Positions 9,890 to 18,929 of a DNA stretch of 64,000 bases are shown here, one piece after another. Made by a program: the position numbers and the translations under genes. Within the stretch, counting starts at the first letter, position 1. Each line of letters opens with the position of its first letter. Origin of the DNA: Sphaerisporangium siamense (lineage in GTDB: Bacteria; Actinomycetota; Actinomycetes; Streptosporangiales; Streptosporangiaceae); assembly GCF_014205275.1 (NCBI RefSeq), contig NZ_JACHND010000001.1, forward strand, positions 5,580,001 through 5,644,000. Reading direction: 5' to 3'. The notes beneath the pieces were generated by a model, which worked only from the letters and a program-made list of their open reading frames with translations, did not search any database and had not been told where the DNA came from.

Positions 9890-9921
9890 CTCTCATGGTT
9901 CCTAAGGCGTGGTCGCCGGCG

Positions 9922-10494
9922 TCAGGGGCTCTCGTTGGCGACCGAGGGAGAAGGGGGGGATGACCACTCCTGGCGGCGGGCTTCGGCGAGGGTTATGGCG
10001 GCGGCGGTGGCGACGTTGAAGGAGCCGACGCGGCCGACCTGGGGGATGTAGAGGGTTTCGTCGGCGGCTTCCAGGACGGCGGGGGAGCAGCCGTGGTCCT
10101 CGCTGCCGAGGATCAGGCAGATGTCGCGGTTCAGCCGGGCCTCGTGCAGGGGGACGGCGTCGGCGGTCAGTTCGACGGCGAGGACGTGGTAGCCGTCCTC
10201 CTTGGCGGCGCGGACGGCGTCCAGGGCCGGGACCGCCTCGTGCCAGGTCACCAGACGGTCGGTGCCGAGCGCCGTCTTGCCGACCTTGGGGTTGGTGGGC
10301 GGGGTGGCGTTGCCCGCGAGCCAGATCTGGTCGGCGCCGAAGGCGGCGGCGGTGCGAAAGATCGAGCCGACGTTGAACGGGCCGGTCACCGATTCGAGGA
10401 TGAGCGACAGACGGTTCTCGGTGTTGCGCCGCCAGGTGCGGTTGAGCCGCTTGACGTCGGTCGGCCGGAGCTGCCTGCGGGTTCCAGGGGTCAT
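9922..10494 (-). CDS. TrmH/SpoU-family RNA 2'-O-methyltransferase
   Basis: This 190-residue SPOUT methyltransferase transfers a methyl group from S-adenosylmethionine to a ribose 2'-OH in tRNA or rRNA. The three SpoU motifs are present: NVGSIFRTAAAFGAD (~41-55), LILGSEDHGCSP (~128-139) and IPQVGRVGSFNVATAAAI (~150-167), which form the knotted cofactor site. The length fits the minimal tRNA-type TrmH without an extra N-terminal substrate-binding domain. A short basic N-terminus (RRQLRPTDVKRLNRTWRR) may contact RNA. The substrate nucleotide cannot be read from the sequence. It is probably a single-gene unit or follows the upstream methyltransferase gene across about 150 bp. Confidence 0.88.
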   Translation of the reverse strand: MTPGTRRQLRPTDVKRLNRTWRRNTENRLSLILESVTGPFNVGSIFRTAAAFGADQIWLAGNATPPTNPKVGKTALGTDRLVTWHEAVPALDAVRAAKEDGYHVLAVELTADAVPLHEARLNRDICLILGSEDHGCSPAVLEAADETLYIPQVGRVGSFNVATAAAITLAEARRQEWSSPPSPSVANESP

Positions 10495-10644
10495 GTGTCG
10501 CTCATCGCTCTCGTCGGGACGGGTCGGTGGTCGTGTGGCGGTGGGCCGGACCGGGTGTGGCGTCGCGCGCGATCACCGGCCGGACGGGTGTCGGACGTCG
10601 CGGGCGGGCGGGGGTCGCGCTGGGGTGTCGGTGGTCGCCGGACG

Positions 10645-11280
10645 TCACGGGTGGTGTGGGGGGTGGCCGGTGGTGGGGCGGGCGGTGACGTGGAGGACAC
10701 GGTATGCCGAGCGGGACGCCGCGCGGGTCGTGGGCCAGCCTTCCTCCGACAGCCAGCGTTGCAGGGAGTCCGAGCCGAGGTGCTTCTGCACGACCAGGTA
10801 GGCGGCGCCGTCGGGGGTGAGGCGGTCCAGCCAGCGGGTCAGCATGGCGTGCAGGGCGGGTTTGCCGATGCGGATGGCCGGGTTCGACCAGATGGCCGAG
10901 AACCGCACGTCGGGCGGCATCTCGTCCACGTGAACCGGCCTTACTTTGTCAAGGCCCGTGGTCTTGGCGTTACGCGCGCACAGCTCCAGCGAGCGGCGGT
11001 TGACGTCCACCGCCCACACCGTCGCCTCCGGCGCCCGCGACGCCATGGTCAGCGCGATCGGGCCGTACCCGCAGCCGAGGTCGAGCAGATCGCCGGCCTG
11101 CGGGGGCGGCGGTACGGTCTCCAGCAGGACGCGGGTGCCCGGGTCCAGGCGGCCGGGGGAGAAGACGCCGCTGTCGGTGGCCAGGCGCAGGTGCAGATCG
11201 GGCAGCACGACGTCGACCGTGCCCGGCCTGCCGGCCGACTCCGGCCGCTCGTCGAAGTAGTGCGCCCCCTTGGACATCAC
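10645..11280 (-). CDS. RsmC-like class I SAM methyltransferase (MTS domain)
   Basis: A 211-residue class I methyltransferase. The SAM-binding glycine motif is DLGCGYGPIALTMA, followed by the acidic strand end VWAVDVN and a motif-IV-like IWSNPAIRIGK in place of the usual NPPF. This pattern matches the MTS-domain family related to 16S rRNA (guanine-N2) methyltransferases of the RsmC type; actinobacterial members are single-domain as here. The likely role is rRNA or small-molecule methylation in the cytoplasm. The start is ATG at 11280 or the adjacent ATG at 11277. It is encoded on the same strand as the SpoU gene, so a small RNA-modification cluster is possible. Confidence 0.8.
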   Translation of the reverse strand: MMSKGAHYFDERPESAGRPGTVDVVLPDLHLRLATDSGVFSPGRLDPGTRVLLETVPPPPQAGDLLDLGCGYGPIALTMASRAPEATVWAVDVNRRSLELCARNAKTTGLDKVRPVHVDEMPPDVRFSAIWSNPAIRIGKPALHAMLTRWLDRLTPDGAAYLVVQKHLGSDSLQRWLSEEGWPTTRAASRSAYRVLHVTARPTTGHPPHHP

Positions 11281-11464
11281 GTCAGAAGACGTTACCGCCC
11301 CCGGACCCCTGGTCGTGATCCGAGCGCCGCGTGCGCGTCCCGGCGTCGGGACGTCGCAGAGACACCGTGTCGGGGCGGGCTGACGGGGACGGCGGATTCG
11401 TACGGTGGTGGCTCAGGGGAGCCGGGTTCCGAGGGGCAGGGGGGCGGATTCGCGCGGCGGAGGG

Positions 11465-12412
11465 TCACGGGAGCCGGGTGCCGAGGAGCATGGCGGCGGC
11501 GGCCACCAGGAGGCCGGTGAGGGCTCCGGCGACCGTGAACCAGTGGCCGATCTCCTTGTTGACGATCTGGTAGCCGAGGGAGGTGCCGATCTGGCTGTAG
11601 ACGTCGCGCAGCTCGTCGCCGGACTCGGCGCTGTAGGCGCGTCCGCTGGTGCCGTCGGCCAGCGCCTGCAGCGTGGCCTTGTTCACCGGCACCTGCACGT
11701 CGCGGCCGTCGATGCTCACCGAGCCCTCCGGCGTGCCGTAGGCGATGGTGGACACCGGAACGCGGGCCGAGACGGCGGCCTGGATGGCCTCGTTGACCGA
11801 GCGGCCCGAGGTGTTGTCGCCGTCCGACAGCAGGACGATCGCCGACGGCGGCGGGTCGGTGACGGCCCGCTGGTCGAAGGACCGCACCGAGTCCAGCGAG
11901 TTGAACACGGCCTCGCCGATGGCGGTGCCCGGCCGGGTGGTCAGGTTGCCGATCGCGGTGACGACGGCCTGGTGGTCGGTGGTGGGGGAGATGACCACGA
12001 CCGCCGAGCGGGCGAAGGAGACCAGGCCCACGTTGAACCGCTCGGGCAGGTCCTTGACGAACTGCTGCGCCGCCTGCTGGGCCGCCACCAGGCGGGTGGG
12101 GGTGACGTCGGCGGCCTCCATGGACAGGGAGATGTCGACGGCGATGATGATCGTGGCGCGGTCCCGGGGGACGCGGGTCTCGTCGGCCGGGCGGGCCGCG
12201 CCGAGCACGAGCAGCGTCATCAGCACCAGGAACAGCGCGGCGGGCACGTGGCGGCGCCATCCGGGCCGCTCGGGCGCGACCAGGGCCAGCAGCGCCAGGT
12301 TGGTGAACCGTACGGCGTACCTGCGGCGGGCGAACTGGGCCAGGACGTAGGCCGCCGCCATGAGCGCCACCGCGGCGAACAGCCACAGCCATCCCGGAGA
12401 CAGAAAGATCAC
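11465..12412 (-). CDS. VWA-domain membrane protein (BatA-like), third gene of moxR operon
   Basis: A 315-residue protein. Two N-terminal membrane segments ([20 protein letters not shown] and [18 protein letters not shown]) precede a von Willebrand A domain with the metal-ion motif [15 protein letters not shown] and [10 protein letters not shown]-terminal membrane helix ([20 protein letters not shown]) follows. The start is a GTG at 12412 overlapping the TGA of the DUF58 gene (GTGA), which fixes it despite a much longer open frame. MoxR-DUF58-VWA operons are an established arrangement in which the ATPase and VWA proteins act as a chaperone-like unit, possibly for metal-cofactor insertion or envelope protein assembly. 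The client is not apparent here. Confidence 0.88.
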   Translation of the reverse strand: MIFLSPGWLWLFAAVALMAAAYVLAQFARRRYAVRFTNLALLALVAPERPGWRRHVPAALFLVLMTLLVLGAARPADETRVPRDRATIIIAVDISLSMEAADVTPTRLVAAQQAAQQFVKDLPERFNVGLVSFARSAVVVISPTTDHQAVVTAIGNLTTRPGTAIGEAVFNSLDSVRSFDQRAVTDPPPSAIVLLSDGDNTSGRSVNEAIQAAVSARVPVSTIAYGTPEGSVSIDGRDVQVPVNKATLQALADGTSGRAYSAESGDELRDVYSQIGTSLGYQIVNKEIGHWFTVAGALTGLLVAAAAMLLGTRLP

Positions 12413-13401
12413 GCGCCTGCCCTCCTGGTGGTGTGCCGCCCGGCCAGGTGCGCGGTGCGGCGGTATCGCATGACGAACTGGACGATGTCGTACACCCAGT
12501 CCCGGTCGGTGCGCAGGACCAGGTGCCCGGCCCCGCAGCGGCGCAGCGCCAGGCGGGTGGCCTCGCGGTGGGCGCGGGCGGCCTCGGCGTAGTCGCGGCG
12601 GATCCTGGCGGTGAGGTGGATGTCGCGGGTGCGTCCGGTCTCGGGGTCGGTCAGAGCGACGCGCCCGACGTCGGGGAGCTCCAGCTCGCGGGGGTCCAGG
12701 ACCTCGACGGCCAGCACCTGGTGGCGCGCGGCCAGCCGCCGCACCGGGCGCTCCCACGCGCGCTCGGCGGCCGGGTCGCCGCCCGCGCCGAGCTCCAGGA
12801 AGTCCGACACGACGACCCGCAGGCCCCGTTTGCGGTGGGCGCGGCCGAGCCCCTCGATCGCCTCGGCCAGCGGCGTCAGGGGCCGGTCGGCGGAGGGCGC
12901 GCCGCGCGGCGCGTCCATGACCGTCTGCAGCAGGGCGTACATGGCGGCCCTGCCGGTGCGCGGCGGCAGGCGGTGCACCTCGCCGTCGTGCAGGACGTGC
13001 GCGCCGAACCGGTCGCCGACGCGGCTGCTCAGGAAGCCGAGCGCGCCGACGGCGGCCACCACCAGGTCGCGCTTCTCCATCGCGGCGGTGCCGAAGTCCA
13101 TGCTCGGGGACATGTCGGCCAGCGTCCACGTCTCCAGCTCGCGGTCGGCCACCAGGTCGCGCACGTGGGGCACGGTGGTGCGGGCGGTGACCGCCCAGTC
13201 CATGCGCCGCACGTCGTCCTCGCCGGGGACGTAGATCCTGCTGTCGCCGAACTCGCTGCCCGCGCCCGGCAGCAGGCCCTGGTGCTGGCCGTGCAGCAGG
13301 CCGTCCAGGCGGCGCACGACGGTCAGCTCCAGGCGCCGCAGGGCGTGCTCGGGGTCGCGCCCGGTCTCCTCCTCGGTGCGGGAGTCCTGCGGGGACGTCA
13401 C
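12409..13401 (-). CDS. DUF58 domain-containing protein
   Basis: A 330-residue protein with the DUF58 core [15 protein letters not shown] (~62-76) and, about 20 residues further on, the strand [17 protein letters not shown], which resembles a degenerate VWA metal site (DMSPS). No membrane segments are visible, whereas many family members are anchored. Its start overlaps the stop of the MoxR gene (ATGA, 13398-13401) and its stop overlaps the start of the VWA gene, so the three are translationally coupled. By family knowledge it is the middle partner of the MoxR/VWA system; its biochemical role is unknown. Confidence 0.88.
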   Translation of the reverse strand: MTSPQDSRTEEETGRDPEHALRRLELTVVRRLDGLLHGQHQGLLPGAGSEFGDSRIYVPGEDDVRRMDWAVTARTTVPHVRDLVADRELETWTLADMSPSMDFGTAAMEKRDLVVAAVGALGFLSSRVGDRFGAHVLHDGEVHRLPPRTGRAAMYALLQTVMDAPRGAPSADRPLTPLAEAIEGLGRAHRKRGLRVVVSDFLELGAGGDPAAERAWERPVRRLAARHQVLAVEVLDPRELELPDVGRVALTDPETGRTRDIHLTARIRRDYAEAARAHREATRLALRRCGAGHLVLRTDRDWVYDIVQFVMRYRRTAHLAGRHTTRRAGA

Positions 13402-14426
13402 CGCTGGGCCTGGTTCCAGACGACCAGCGGCGGCGGCACGGCGGAGAGGATCCGGCGGACCACCTCGTCGGGCTCGACGCCGTCGGCCAGGGCGTCGAAG
13501 GTGAGCATGAGACGGTGCCCCATGACGTCCACCGCGACGTCGCGCACGTCGTCGGGCAGCAGGTAGTCGCGCCCGCGCAGCAGGGCCAGCGCGCGCCCGG
13601 CCGCGACCAGGCCCAGGGTGGCGCGGGGGCTGACGCCGATCTCGATGGCCTCGGCGAGCTCGCGCAGGCCGTACTCGCCGGGGGCGCGGGTGGCCATGAC
13701 CAGCCGCACGACGTAGTCGGCGACGAGCTGGTGCACCGAGACCTGGTCGGCGAGCTTCTGCAGGGACGTCAGCCGCGCGGGGTCGAGCACCCGGCCGGGC
13801 AGCGGCGGCGAGACGCTCATGCGGTGGAGGATCTCCAGCTCCTCGGTGGCCGTCGGGTGCGGCACCCGCACCCGGAACAGGAACCGGTCGCGCTGCACCT
13901 CCGGCAGCGGGTACACGCCCTCGGACTCGACGGGGTTCTGGGTGGCCAGCACGATGAACGGCCGGGGGAGCGGGTGGGTGCGGCCGGCGAGGGTGACCTG
14001 GCGCTCGGCCATGACCTCCAGCAGCGCCGACTGCACCTTGGCCGGGGCCCGGTTGACCTCGTCGGCCAGCAGGAAGTTCACGAACACCGGCCCGAGCTCG
14101 ATGTCGAAGCTCTCGCTCGACGGGTGGTACACGCGGGTGCCGACGATGTCGCTCGGCACCAGGTCGGGCGTGAACTGGATGCGGGCGAAGGTGCCGCCGA
14201 CGACGGTGGCCAGCGTGGAGGCCGCCAGCGTCTTGGCCACGCCGGGCACGCCCTCCAGCAGGCAGTGACCGCGCGCCAGCAGCGCGACCAGCAGCCTCTC
14301 GATCATGTGGTCCTGGCCGACGATCACACGCCGGACCTCCGCGATGGACTGCTGGAGCAGGCGGAGGTCCGCGTCGGCGCCCTCGTCGGGACCGGATCCG
14401 TCACTGCGCTCTTCCGCAACGGTCAT
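13398..14426 (-). CDS. MoxR-family AAA+ ATPase
   Basis: A 342-residue AAA+ ATPase. Walker A is GVPGVAKT (~60-67), Walker B is [11 protein letters not shown] (~118-128), sensor 1 lies in [13 protein letters not shown], and the arginine-finger region is [11 protein letters not shown]. This is the canonical MoxR pattern, about 330 residues long. It opens a three-gene overlapping operon with DUF58 and VWA genes and presumably uses ATP to remodel a complex recruited through the VWA partner. The start ATG at 14426 is followed by an acidic, poorly conserved N-terminus. Upstream, 74 bp separate it from a divergently encoded membrane protein. Confidence 0.93.
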   Translation of the reverse strand: MTVAEERSDGSGPDEGADADLRLLQQSIAEVRRVIVGQDHMIERLLVALLARGHCLLEGVPGVAKTLAASTLATVVGGTFARIQFTPDLVPSDIVGTRVYHPSSESFDIELGPVFVNFLLADEVNRAPAKVQSALLEVMAERQVTLAGRTHPLPRPFIVLATQNPVESEGVYPLPEVQRDRFLFRVRVPHPTATEELEILHRMSVSPPLPGRVLDPARLTSLQKLADQVSVHQLVADYVVRLVMATRAPGEYGLRELAEAIEIGVSPRATLGLVAAGRALALLRGRDYLLPDDVRDVAVDVMGHRLMLTFDALADGVEPDEVVRRILSAVPPPLVVWNQAQR

Positions 14427-14500
14427 GCGGCCATTCCATCAAACGAGGCCCAAAGGTGCACGGCACCGTCACGGTGAGCCGGGTGTCGAGGTGTGCTTTC

Positions 14501-15253
14501 ATGTCAACCGTGGCCACTCCGCTGCAGTACGGCGACCCGCCGCGCCTGGGGGCGTACGTCGTGCGGGCGCGGCTGCAGGCCCTTCCCACCGGCTTCGTGT
14601 ACCTCGGGCAGGACTCCGACGGCCGGGTGGTGTCGATCGCGCTGCTCACCCGGGGCGCCGCGCTGGACGCCGCGGCCCGCGAGCGGTTCCTCACCTCCGT
14701 GCGCCAGGCGGCGCCGCCGCGCGGCGGCGTGCGCGGGTGGGTGGCCCGCGCCCGGGGCCGGGGCGCCGCGAGCGTGCCCAGGGTCGTGGCGATGGACGCC
14801 GGCAGCTCGCCGTGGGTGGCCGTGCCCTACGAGAAGGGCGGGCCGGGCGCGGGGTGGTTCCTGGAGTCGGTGCTGGTCACCGGCACGCTGATCGGCGAGA
14901 CGCACGGCCCGGACTTCGTGCCGTACTGGCTCGGTGACCGCGCGCCCGCGCTGCCGCTGCCGCCGCCGCCCGCGCCGCCGCCCACCGAGACCCGCCGGGC
15001 GGTGCTGGTCGCGCTGTCGGCGCTGGCGCTGCTGCTGACGCTGACCGGGGCGATCGCCTGGCTGCTGCTCGGGCCGCGCGACGAGGCCGTGCCGCCGTCC
15101 CGCCCCATCCCGGGCACCTACTTCCTGCCGACGCCCCCGCCGGTGCCGTCGCCGAACGACACGCTGAAGCCGTCGCCGACGCCCTCCCCGGGGGAGGGCG
15201 GCACCGGCACCGAGCGGCCCCCGTCGCCCCCGGACCCGGCGGAGGACATCTGA
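14501..15253 (+). CDS. Single-pass membrane protein with decayed protein-kinase N-lobe and Pro-rich tail
   Basis: A 250-residue protein read from ATG 14501; upstream in-frame codons look non-coding. Residues ~8-45 (PPRLGAYVVRARLQALPTGF, then VYLGQDSDGRVVSIALL) follow the layout of an actinobacterial Ser/Thr kinase N-lobe. The glycine loop is replaced by LQALPTG, and IALL stands where AVKxL carries the catalytic lysine. An alpha-C-like AARERFLTSVRQA and a hinge-like VPRVVAMDAG...PWVAVPY follow. The C-lobe is absent. One membrane helix (AVLVALSALALLLTLTGAIA) precedes a Pro/Ser/Thr-rich tail. It is read as a non-catalytic kinase relic with an extracytoplasmic tail, divergent from moxR. The function is unknown and the kinase similarity is by eye. 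Confidence 0.7.
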   Translation: MSTVATPLQYGDPPRLGAYVVRARLQALPTGFVYLGQDSDGRVVSIALLTRGAALDAAARERFLTSVRQAAPPRGGVRGWVARARGRGAASVPRVVAMDAGSSPWVAVPYEKGGPGAGWFLESVLVTGTLIGETHGPDFVPYWLGDRAPALPLPPPPAPPPTETRRAVLVALSALALLLTLTGAIAWLLLGPRDEAVPPSRPIPGTYFLPTPPPVPSPNDTLKPSPTPSPGEGGTGTERPPSPPDPAEDI

Positions 15254-16638
15254 GCGTCCCGGGGCGCGCGGACGGCGCGCGCGGCCAGGGCCACCAGCAC
15301 GGCGAGCGCGGCGGGGATCGCCAGCGCCCGGGGCAGGCCGAGCCACTCGGCGGCGCCGCCGATCAGCACGGGGCCGGTGAGCAGGCCCAGGTAGCCGAGC
15401 CCGGCGACGCGGGCCAGGGCGCGCCCGGCTCGGGCGGGGTCGCGGTTGCCGGCGGCCGAGAACACCTGCGGCACGATGCACGACAGGCCCGCGCCGAAGC
15501 AGGCGAACCCGGCGATCGCCGCGGCCGGGTGTCGCAGCAGCAGGGCCGCCGCCAGGCCCGCGCCGGCCAGCAGGCCGCAGGCGCGGACCAGCGGCGCGGG
15601 GCCGAACCGGTGCGCGAGCCGGTCGCCGGCCAGCCGCCCGGCCGTCATCATGATCGAGAACGCGGCGTAGGCGAGGGCGGCGACCCCGGCGGAGGCGGCC
15701 AGGTCCTCGCGCATGTACACCGACCCCCAGTCGGCCGCGGCCCCCTCACCGATCCCGCAGCAGAAGACGAGCACGCCGAGGAACAGCACGCCGCGCACCC
15801 CGCCGCCCCGCCGCGCCGCGCGGCCGCCGCCTGAGATCGTCCCTGAGGCCGTGACCGGGGCCACCCCCGCGGCGGCTGCCGAGGCTGTCCCTGAGGTGGT
15901 GATCGCCGGGGCCGTGTCCAGGGCCGTCCCTGTGGGGGGTGCCGAGGCCGCTCCCGGGGGCGGCGGAGCCGGGCGGGCGCGTACGGCGGGCATGGCCGGA
16001 AGGATCGCCCAGGCCGCGGCGGCGGCCAGGACGGCCAGCAGGGCGGCCGTCGCGGCGAAGGTGACCCACGCCGCGGCGTGCGCGTGCGCGAACAGCGCGC
16101 CGATCCCGGCGCCCGCGAACCCGCCGACGCTGAACGCGGCGTGGAAGGACGACATCAGCGGCCGCCCGCCCGCCCGCTCCACCTCCACCGCGACGGCGTT
16201 CATCGCGATGTCGAGCATGCCGTGCACCAGGCCGAACACCGCGAGCGACGCCGCGAGCGAGGTCAGGCCGGGCATGAAGGCCGGGGGCAGCAGGACGGCG
16301 GCCTGGGCGAAGGCGAGCGGGACCATGACGCCGACGGCGCCGCGCCGGTCGGCCAGCCGCCCGATGACCTGCATGCCGGCCAGCGCGCCCGCGGCGATGG
16401 CGAGCAACGCGACGCTGAGCCGCCCGTCGGACAGCGCCAGGCTCTCCTTGATCGCGGGGATGCGGGCCGTCCACACGCCGATGGCCATCCCGGGGATGGC
16501 GAACGTGACGTACACCGCCCACCGGGCGCGCCGCAGCGCCGCCCCGGGCACCGAAGAGGGGGGTACGGCGGGGGAGGTGGCGGAACGGACGGTGTCCCGG
16601 GAGCCGGAGGGCTCGGCCGGGCCGGGCGGGGTGCTCAT
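15118..16638 (-). CDS. MFS transporter (sugar-type, FucP/YbjJ-like)
   Basis: A 506-residue major facilitator with about 12 hydrophobic segments. Features include AIGVWTARIPAIKESLALSD at the first helix and GRLADRRGAVGVMV in the loop between helices 2 and 3. A long Ala/Thr/Pro/Gly-rich central loop (~215-275) separates the halves, and the second half begins GVLFLGVLVFCCGIGEGAAADW. The first-half pattern resembles the YbjJ/FucP group, so a sugar or small-polyol substrate is plausible but unproven. Its last ~45 residues are read from the strand opposite the Pro-rich tail of the convergent gene (136-bp overlap), so this C-terminal extension may be dispensable. Its ATG overlaps the stop of the DeoR gene (ATGA), forming a regulator-transporter operon. 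Confidence 0.86.
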   Translation of the reverse strand: MSTPPGPAEPSGSRDTVRSATSPAVPPSSVPGAALRRARWAVYVTFAIPGMAIGVWTARIPAIKESLALSDGRLSVALLAIAAGALAGMQVIGRLADRRGAVGVMVPLAFAQAAVLLPPAFMPGLTSLAASLAVFGLVHGMLDIAMNAVAVEVERAGGRPLMSSFHAAFSVGGFAGAGIGALFAHAHAAAWVTFAATAALLAVLAAAAAWAILPAMPAVRARPAPPPPGAASAPPTGTALDTAPAITTSGTASAAAAGVAPVTASGTISGGGRAARRGGGVRGVLFLGVLVFCCGIGEGAAADWGSVYMREDLAASAGVAALAYAAFSIMMTAGRLAGDRLAHRFGPAPLVRACGLLAGAGLAAALLLRHPAAAIAGFACFGAGLSCIVPQVFSAAGNRDPARAGRALARVAGLGYLGLLTGPVLIGGAAEWLGLPRALAIPAALAVLVALAARAVRAPRDAQMSSAGSGGDGGRSVPVPPSPGEGVGDGFSVSFGDGTGGGVGRK

Positions 16639-17387
16639 GGGACCACGCGGACGGTGACGCCGGCGGCGGTGAGGGCCTCGTGCTGCTCGCGGGGGATGCC
16701 GGCGTCGGTGACCAGCACGTCCACGCGGCCGATCGGGCAGACGGCGGCGAAGGCGGTCTGGCGGAACTTGGAGGAGTCCGCGGCGACGACGACGCGCCGG
16801 GCCGAGGCGATCGCGGCCTGCTTGACCGCGACCTCGTCCAGGTCGTGGGCGGTGATGCCGTGCTCGGCGGAGATCCCGCAGCAGCCGATGACCGCGGTGT
16901 CGAAGCGCAGCGCGCCGATCGTGCCCACCGCGAGCGGCCCGGTGACGTTCAGCTCGCCATGGCGCACCTCCCCGGCGGGCAGCACCATGCGCAGCCGGGG
17001 CGCGTCGGCGAGGGCCTGGATCGACTGCAGCGACAGGGGCAGGACGGTGAGCCGTCGCGCGTGGACGGCGCGGGCGACCTCCAGCGTGGTGGTCCCGGAG
17101 TCCAGCACGACCGCCTCGCCGTCGGCGAGCAGCCCGGCCACCTCGGCGGCGATGCGGGTCTTGGCGGCGGTCGCCTCGTGGGCGCGCACGCCGAAGGGGG
17201 GTTCCTCGCCGCGCAGCAGCAGGCTCTGGGCGCCGCCGCGCACCCGGCGGGCCACGCCCTGCTGGGCCAGCTCGTCCAGGTCCCGCCGGATGGTCATCTC
17301 CGAGACGCCGTGCTCGGCGGCGAGCGCGGCGACCGACACGCTGTCGGTGGTCATGAGCGTTTCCATGATGGCGTGCAAACGATCCAT
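16635..17387 (-). CDS. DeoR/GlpR-family transcriptional regulator
   Basis: A 250-residue repressor. The N-terminal winged helix contains SVSVAALAAEHGVSEMTIRR followed by DLDELAQQGVARRVRGGA, the DeoR signature. The C-terminal DeoRC sugar-phosphate sensor domain has LDSGTTTLEVARAV, TAVIGCCGISAEHGITAHD and a conserved D-x-SKF segment (AADSSKF). ATG 17387 gives a standard DeoR N-terminus (MDRLHAIMETL); longer upstream starts run into the divergent regulator. Translationally coupled to the downstream MFS gene, it probably represses that transporter and itself until a phosphorylated sugar binds. GTTCAT/ACGAAC half-sites lie just upstream. Confidence 0.9.
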   Translation of the reverse strand: MDRLHAIMETLMTTDSVSVAALAAEHGVSEMTIRRDLDELAQQGVARRVRGGAQSLLLRGEEPPFGVRAHEATAAKTRIAAEVAGLLADGEAVVLDSGTTTLEVARAVHARRLTVLPLSLQSIQALADAPRLRMVLPAGEVRHGELNVTGPLAVGTIGALRFDTAVIGCCGISAEHGITAHDLDEVAVKQAAIASARRVVVAADSSKFRQTAFAAVCPIGRVDVLVTDAGIPREQHEALTAAGVTVRVVP

Positions 17388-17389
17388 GC

Positions 17390-17416
17390 GTTCATACGAA
17401 CATTTTTGGTGTTCGT
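17390..17416. promoter_or_regulatory. Candidate DeoR/WYL operator in divergent intergenic region
   Basis: Three related half-sites occur in 27 bp: GTTCAT (17390-17395), ACGAAC (17396-17401) and GTTCGT (17411-17416). The first two form a near-palindrome and the last two an inverted repeat around an AT-rich ATTTTTGGT. The site lies in the 55-bp gap between the DeoR and WYL starts. Confidence 0.5.
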
Positions 17417-17442
17417 TTGGCAAATCAGGGACACTAGGCGGT

Positions 17443-18471
17443 ATGCGCGCAAGCCGGCTGCTGTCCCTCCTCCTGCTCCTGCAGACGCGCGGCCGGATGA
17501 CGGCCGCCGAGCTGTCCCGGGAGCTGGAGGTGTCGGTGCGCACCGTCTACCGCGACGTCGAGGCGCTGTCCGGGGCGGGCGTCCCCGTGTACGCCGACCG
17601 GGGTCCCGCGGGCGGCTACCAGCTCCTGGACGGCTACCGCACCCGGCTCAACGGCCTGAGCGCCGAGGAGGCCTCCTCGCTGTTCCTGGCAGGGCTGCCC
17701 GGCCCCGCCGCCGAGCTGGGCCTGGCCGAGGTGGCCGCCGCGGCCGAGCTCAAGCTGCTCGCCGCGCTGCCCCCCGAGCCGCGCTCGCACGCCTCCCGCA
17801 TGCGCGAGCGATTCCTGCTGGACGTGCCCGGCTGGTACCGCGACGCCGACGACGTCCCGCTGCTCGGGCTGGTCGCCGACGCGGTGTGGGAGGGCCGCGA
17901 GATCAGGATGCTCTACCGCCGCTGGGGGCAGGCCGAGGTGGCCCGGCAGGTGCGGCCGTACGGGCTGGTGCTGAAGGGCGGCTCCTGGTACCTGGTCGCC
18001 GCTCCGGCCGGGGCGGAGCCGCGCACCTACCGGGTCTCGCGGATCCTCTCCGCCGAGGCGCTGCCCGTGCGCTTCGCCCCGCCGGAGGGCTTCGACCTCG
18101 GGCGGTTCTGGCAGGAGTACTCCGCCGGCTTCCAGGAGCGCCTGTACCCCGCCGAGGCCGTCCTGCGGGTGGCCCCCGGAGCCGAGGAGATGCTCCGGAT
18201 CACGGCGGGCACCCGGGCCACGGAGGCGGCGCTGGCCACGGCCGGGCCGCCGGGGGAGGACGGCTGGAGGGTGCTGCGGCTGCCCATCGAGTCGGTGCGC
18301 CACGCCCGGTGGCTGCTGCTGCGCATGGGCGCGAGCGTGGAGGTGCTCGGCCCCGCCGAGCTGCGCGGCCTCATCATCTCGGCGGTCGAGGAGCTGTCCG
18401 CCCTGTACGGCACGGGCGCGGCGGGCGAGGCCGGCGCCGCTCAGCCGGAGCGCGCCCCGCTGAGCTCGTAG
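17443..18471 (+). CDS. HTH-WYL transcriptional regulator
   Basis: A 342-residue regulator starting at ATG 17443. The N-terminal HTH_11 reads RMTAAELSRELEVSVRTVYRD followed by VEALSGAGVPVYADRGPAGG. The WYL domain (~140-220) has the eponymous SWYLVA with MLYRRWG and RPYGLVLKG, and a C-terminal WCX-type extension ends in a helix. WYL domains sense nucleic acids or small ligands and are associated with many stress and defence loci; here it is divergent from DeoR-MFS, so it may control them or itself. The 3' end overlaps the convergent UspA gene by 31 bp. Confidence 0.9.
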   Translation: MRASRLLSLLLLLQTRGRMTAAELSRELEVSVRTVYRDVEALSGAGVPVYADRGPAGGYQLLDGYRTRLNGLSAEEASSLFLAGLPGPAAELGLAEVAAAAELKLLAALPPEPRSHASRMRERFLLDVPGWYRDADDVPLLGLVADAVWEGREIRMLYRRWGQAEVARQVRPYGLVLKGGSWYLVAAPAGAEPRTYRVSRILSAEALPVRFAPPEGFDLGRFWQEYSAGFQERLYPAEAVLRVAPGAEEMLRITAGTRATEAALATAGPPGEDGWRVLRLPIESVRHARWLLLRMGASVEVLGPAELRGLIISAVEELSALYGTGAAGEAGAAQPERAPLSS

Positions 18472-18929
18472 CCGTGGAACGCCGGGGACGGCGCGGCGGG
18501 GGAGGAGATCACGACCACGGGGCAGCGCGCCCCCATGATGCAGGCGGCCACCACCGGCGTGGCGGCGGCGGGCATGCCGGGCGCCGGGCTGCGCGTGCCG
18601 AGCACCAGCATCTCGGCGTCCTCGCAGTGGCTCAGCAGCACCTGGGCGGGCGGGCCGTGCGTCACGATCGGCTCGGTGGCGGGCAGGACCTGCGCCACGA
18701 TGCGGCGGGTGCGCTCCCTGGCGGCCTCGTACTCCTCGTCGTGGGAGCGCCAGGTGCCCATCGGCGCGTACGAGGCCCGGTGCTGGCCCGACCACTGCCA
18801 GGCGTGCACGGCCTCGATCATCGCGTTCCTCAGCCGGGCCTCCCCGAGCGCCCAGCGCAGCACGGCCGTCGCGGCGGGAGAATGGTTCACGCCCACGACG
18901 ATGCGTGGCCGGGTGATCTTCTGGCTCAC
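18441..18929 (-). CDS. Universal stress protein (UspA family)
   Basis: A 162-residue single UspA domain: RIVVGVNHSPAATAVLRWAL at the first strand-helix and AEMLVLGTRSPAPGMPAAAT at the nucleotide loop, ending ARCPVVVISS. The usual ATP motif (G-x2-G-x9-G-S/T with a GSRG start) is only partly kept, so nucleotide binding is doubtful. The GTG at 18929 is chosen because a GGAGGAGG ribosome site lies 5-6 bases upstream of it, inside any longer reading. Such proteins accumulate under hypoxia or stress in actinobacteria, often under DosR; no clear DosR box was seen. It overlaps the WYL gene tail to tail. Confidence 0.87.
   Translation of the reverse strand: MSQKITRPRIVVGVNHSPAATAVLRWALGEARLRNAMIEAVHAWQWSGQHRASYAPMGTWRSHDEEYEAARERTRRIVAQVLPATEPIVTHGPPAQVLLSHCEDAEMLVLGTRSPAPGMPAAATPVVAACIMGARCPVVVISSPAAPSPAFHGYELSGARSG

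Noticed and set aside
8700-9900. Complete prophage or integrative element
   Set aside because: Only one broken integrase; no structural, replication or excision genes and no flanking repeats recognised.
16078-17442. Long N-terminal extension of the WYL regulator
   Set aside because: It is the antisense of the MFS and DeoR genes; the ATG at 17443 starts a standard HTH_11.
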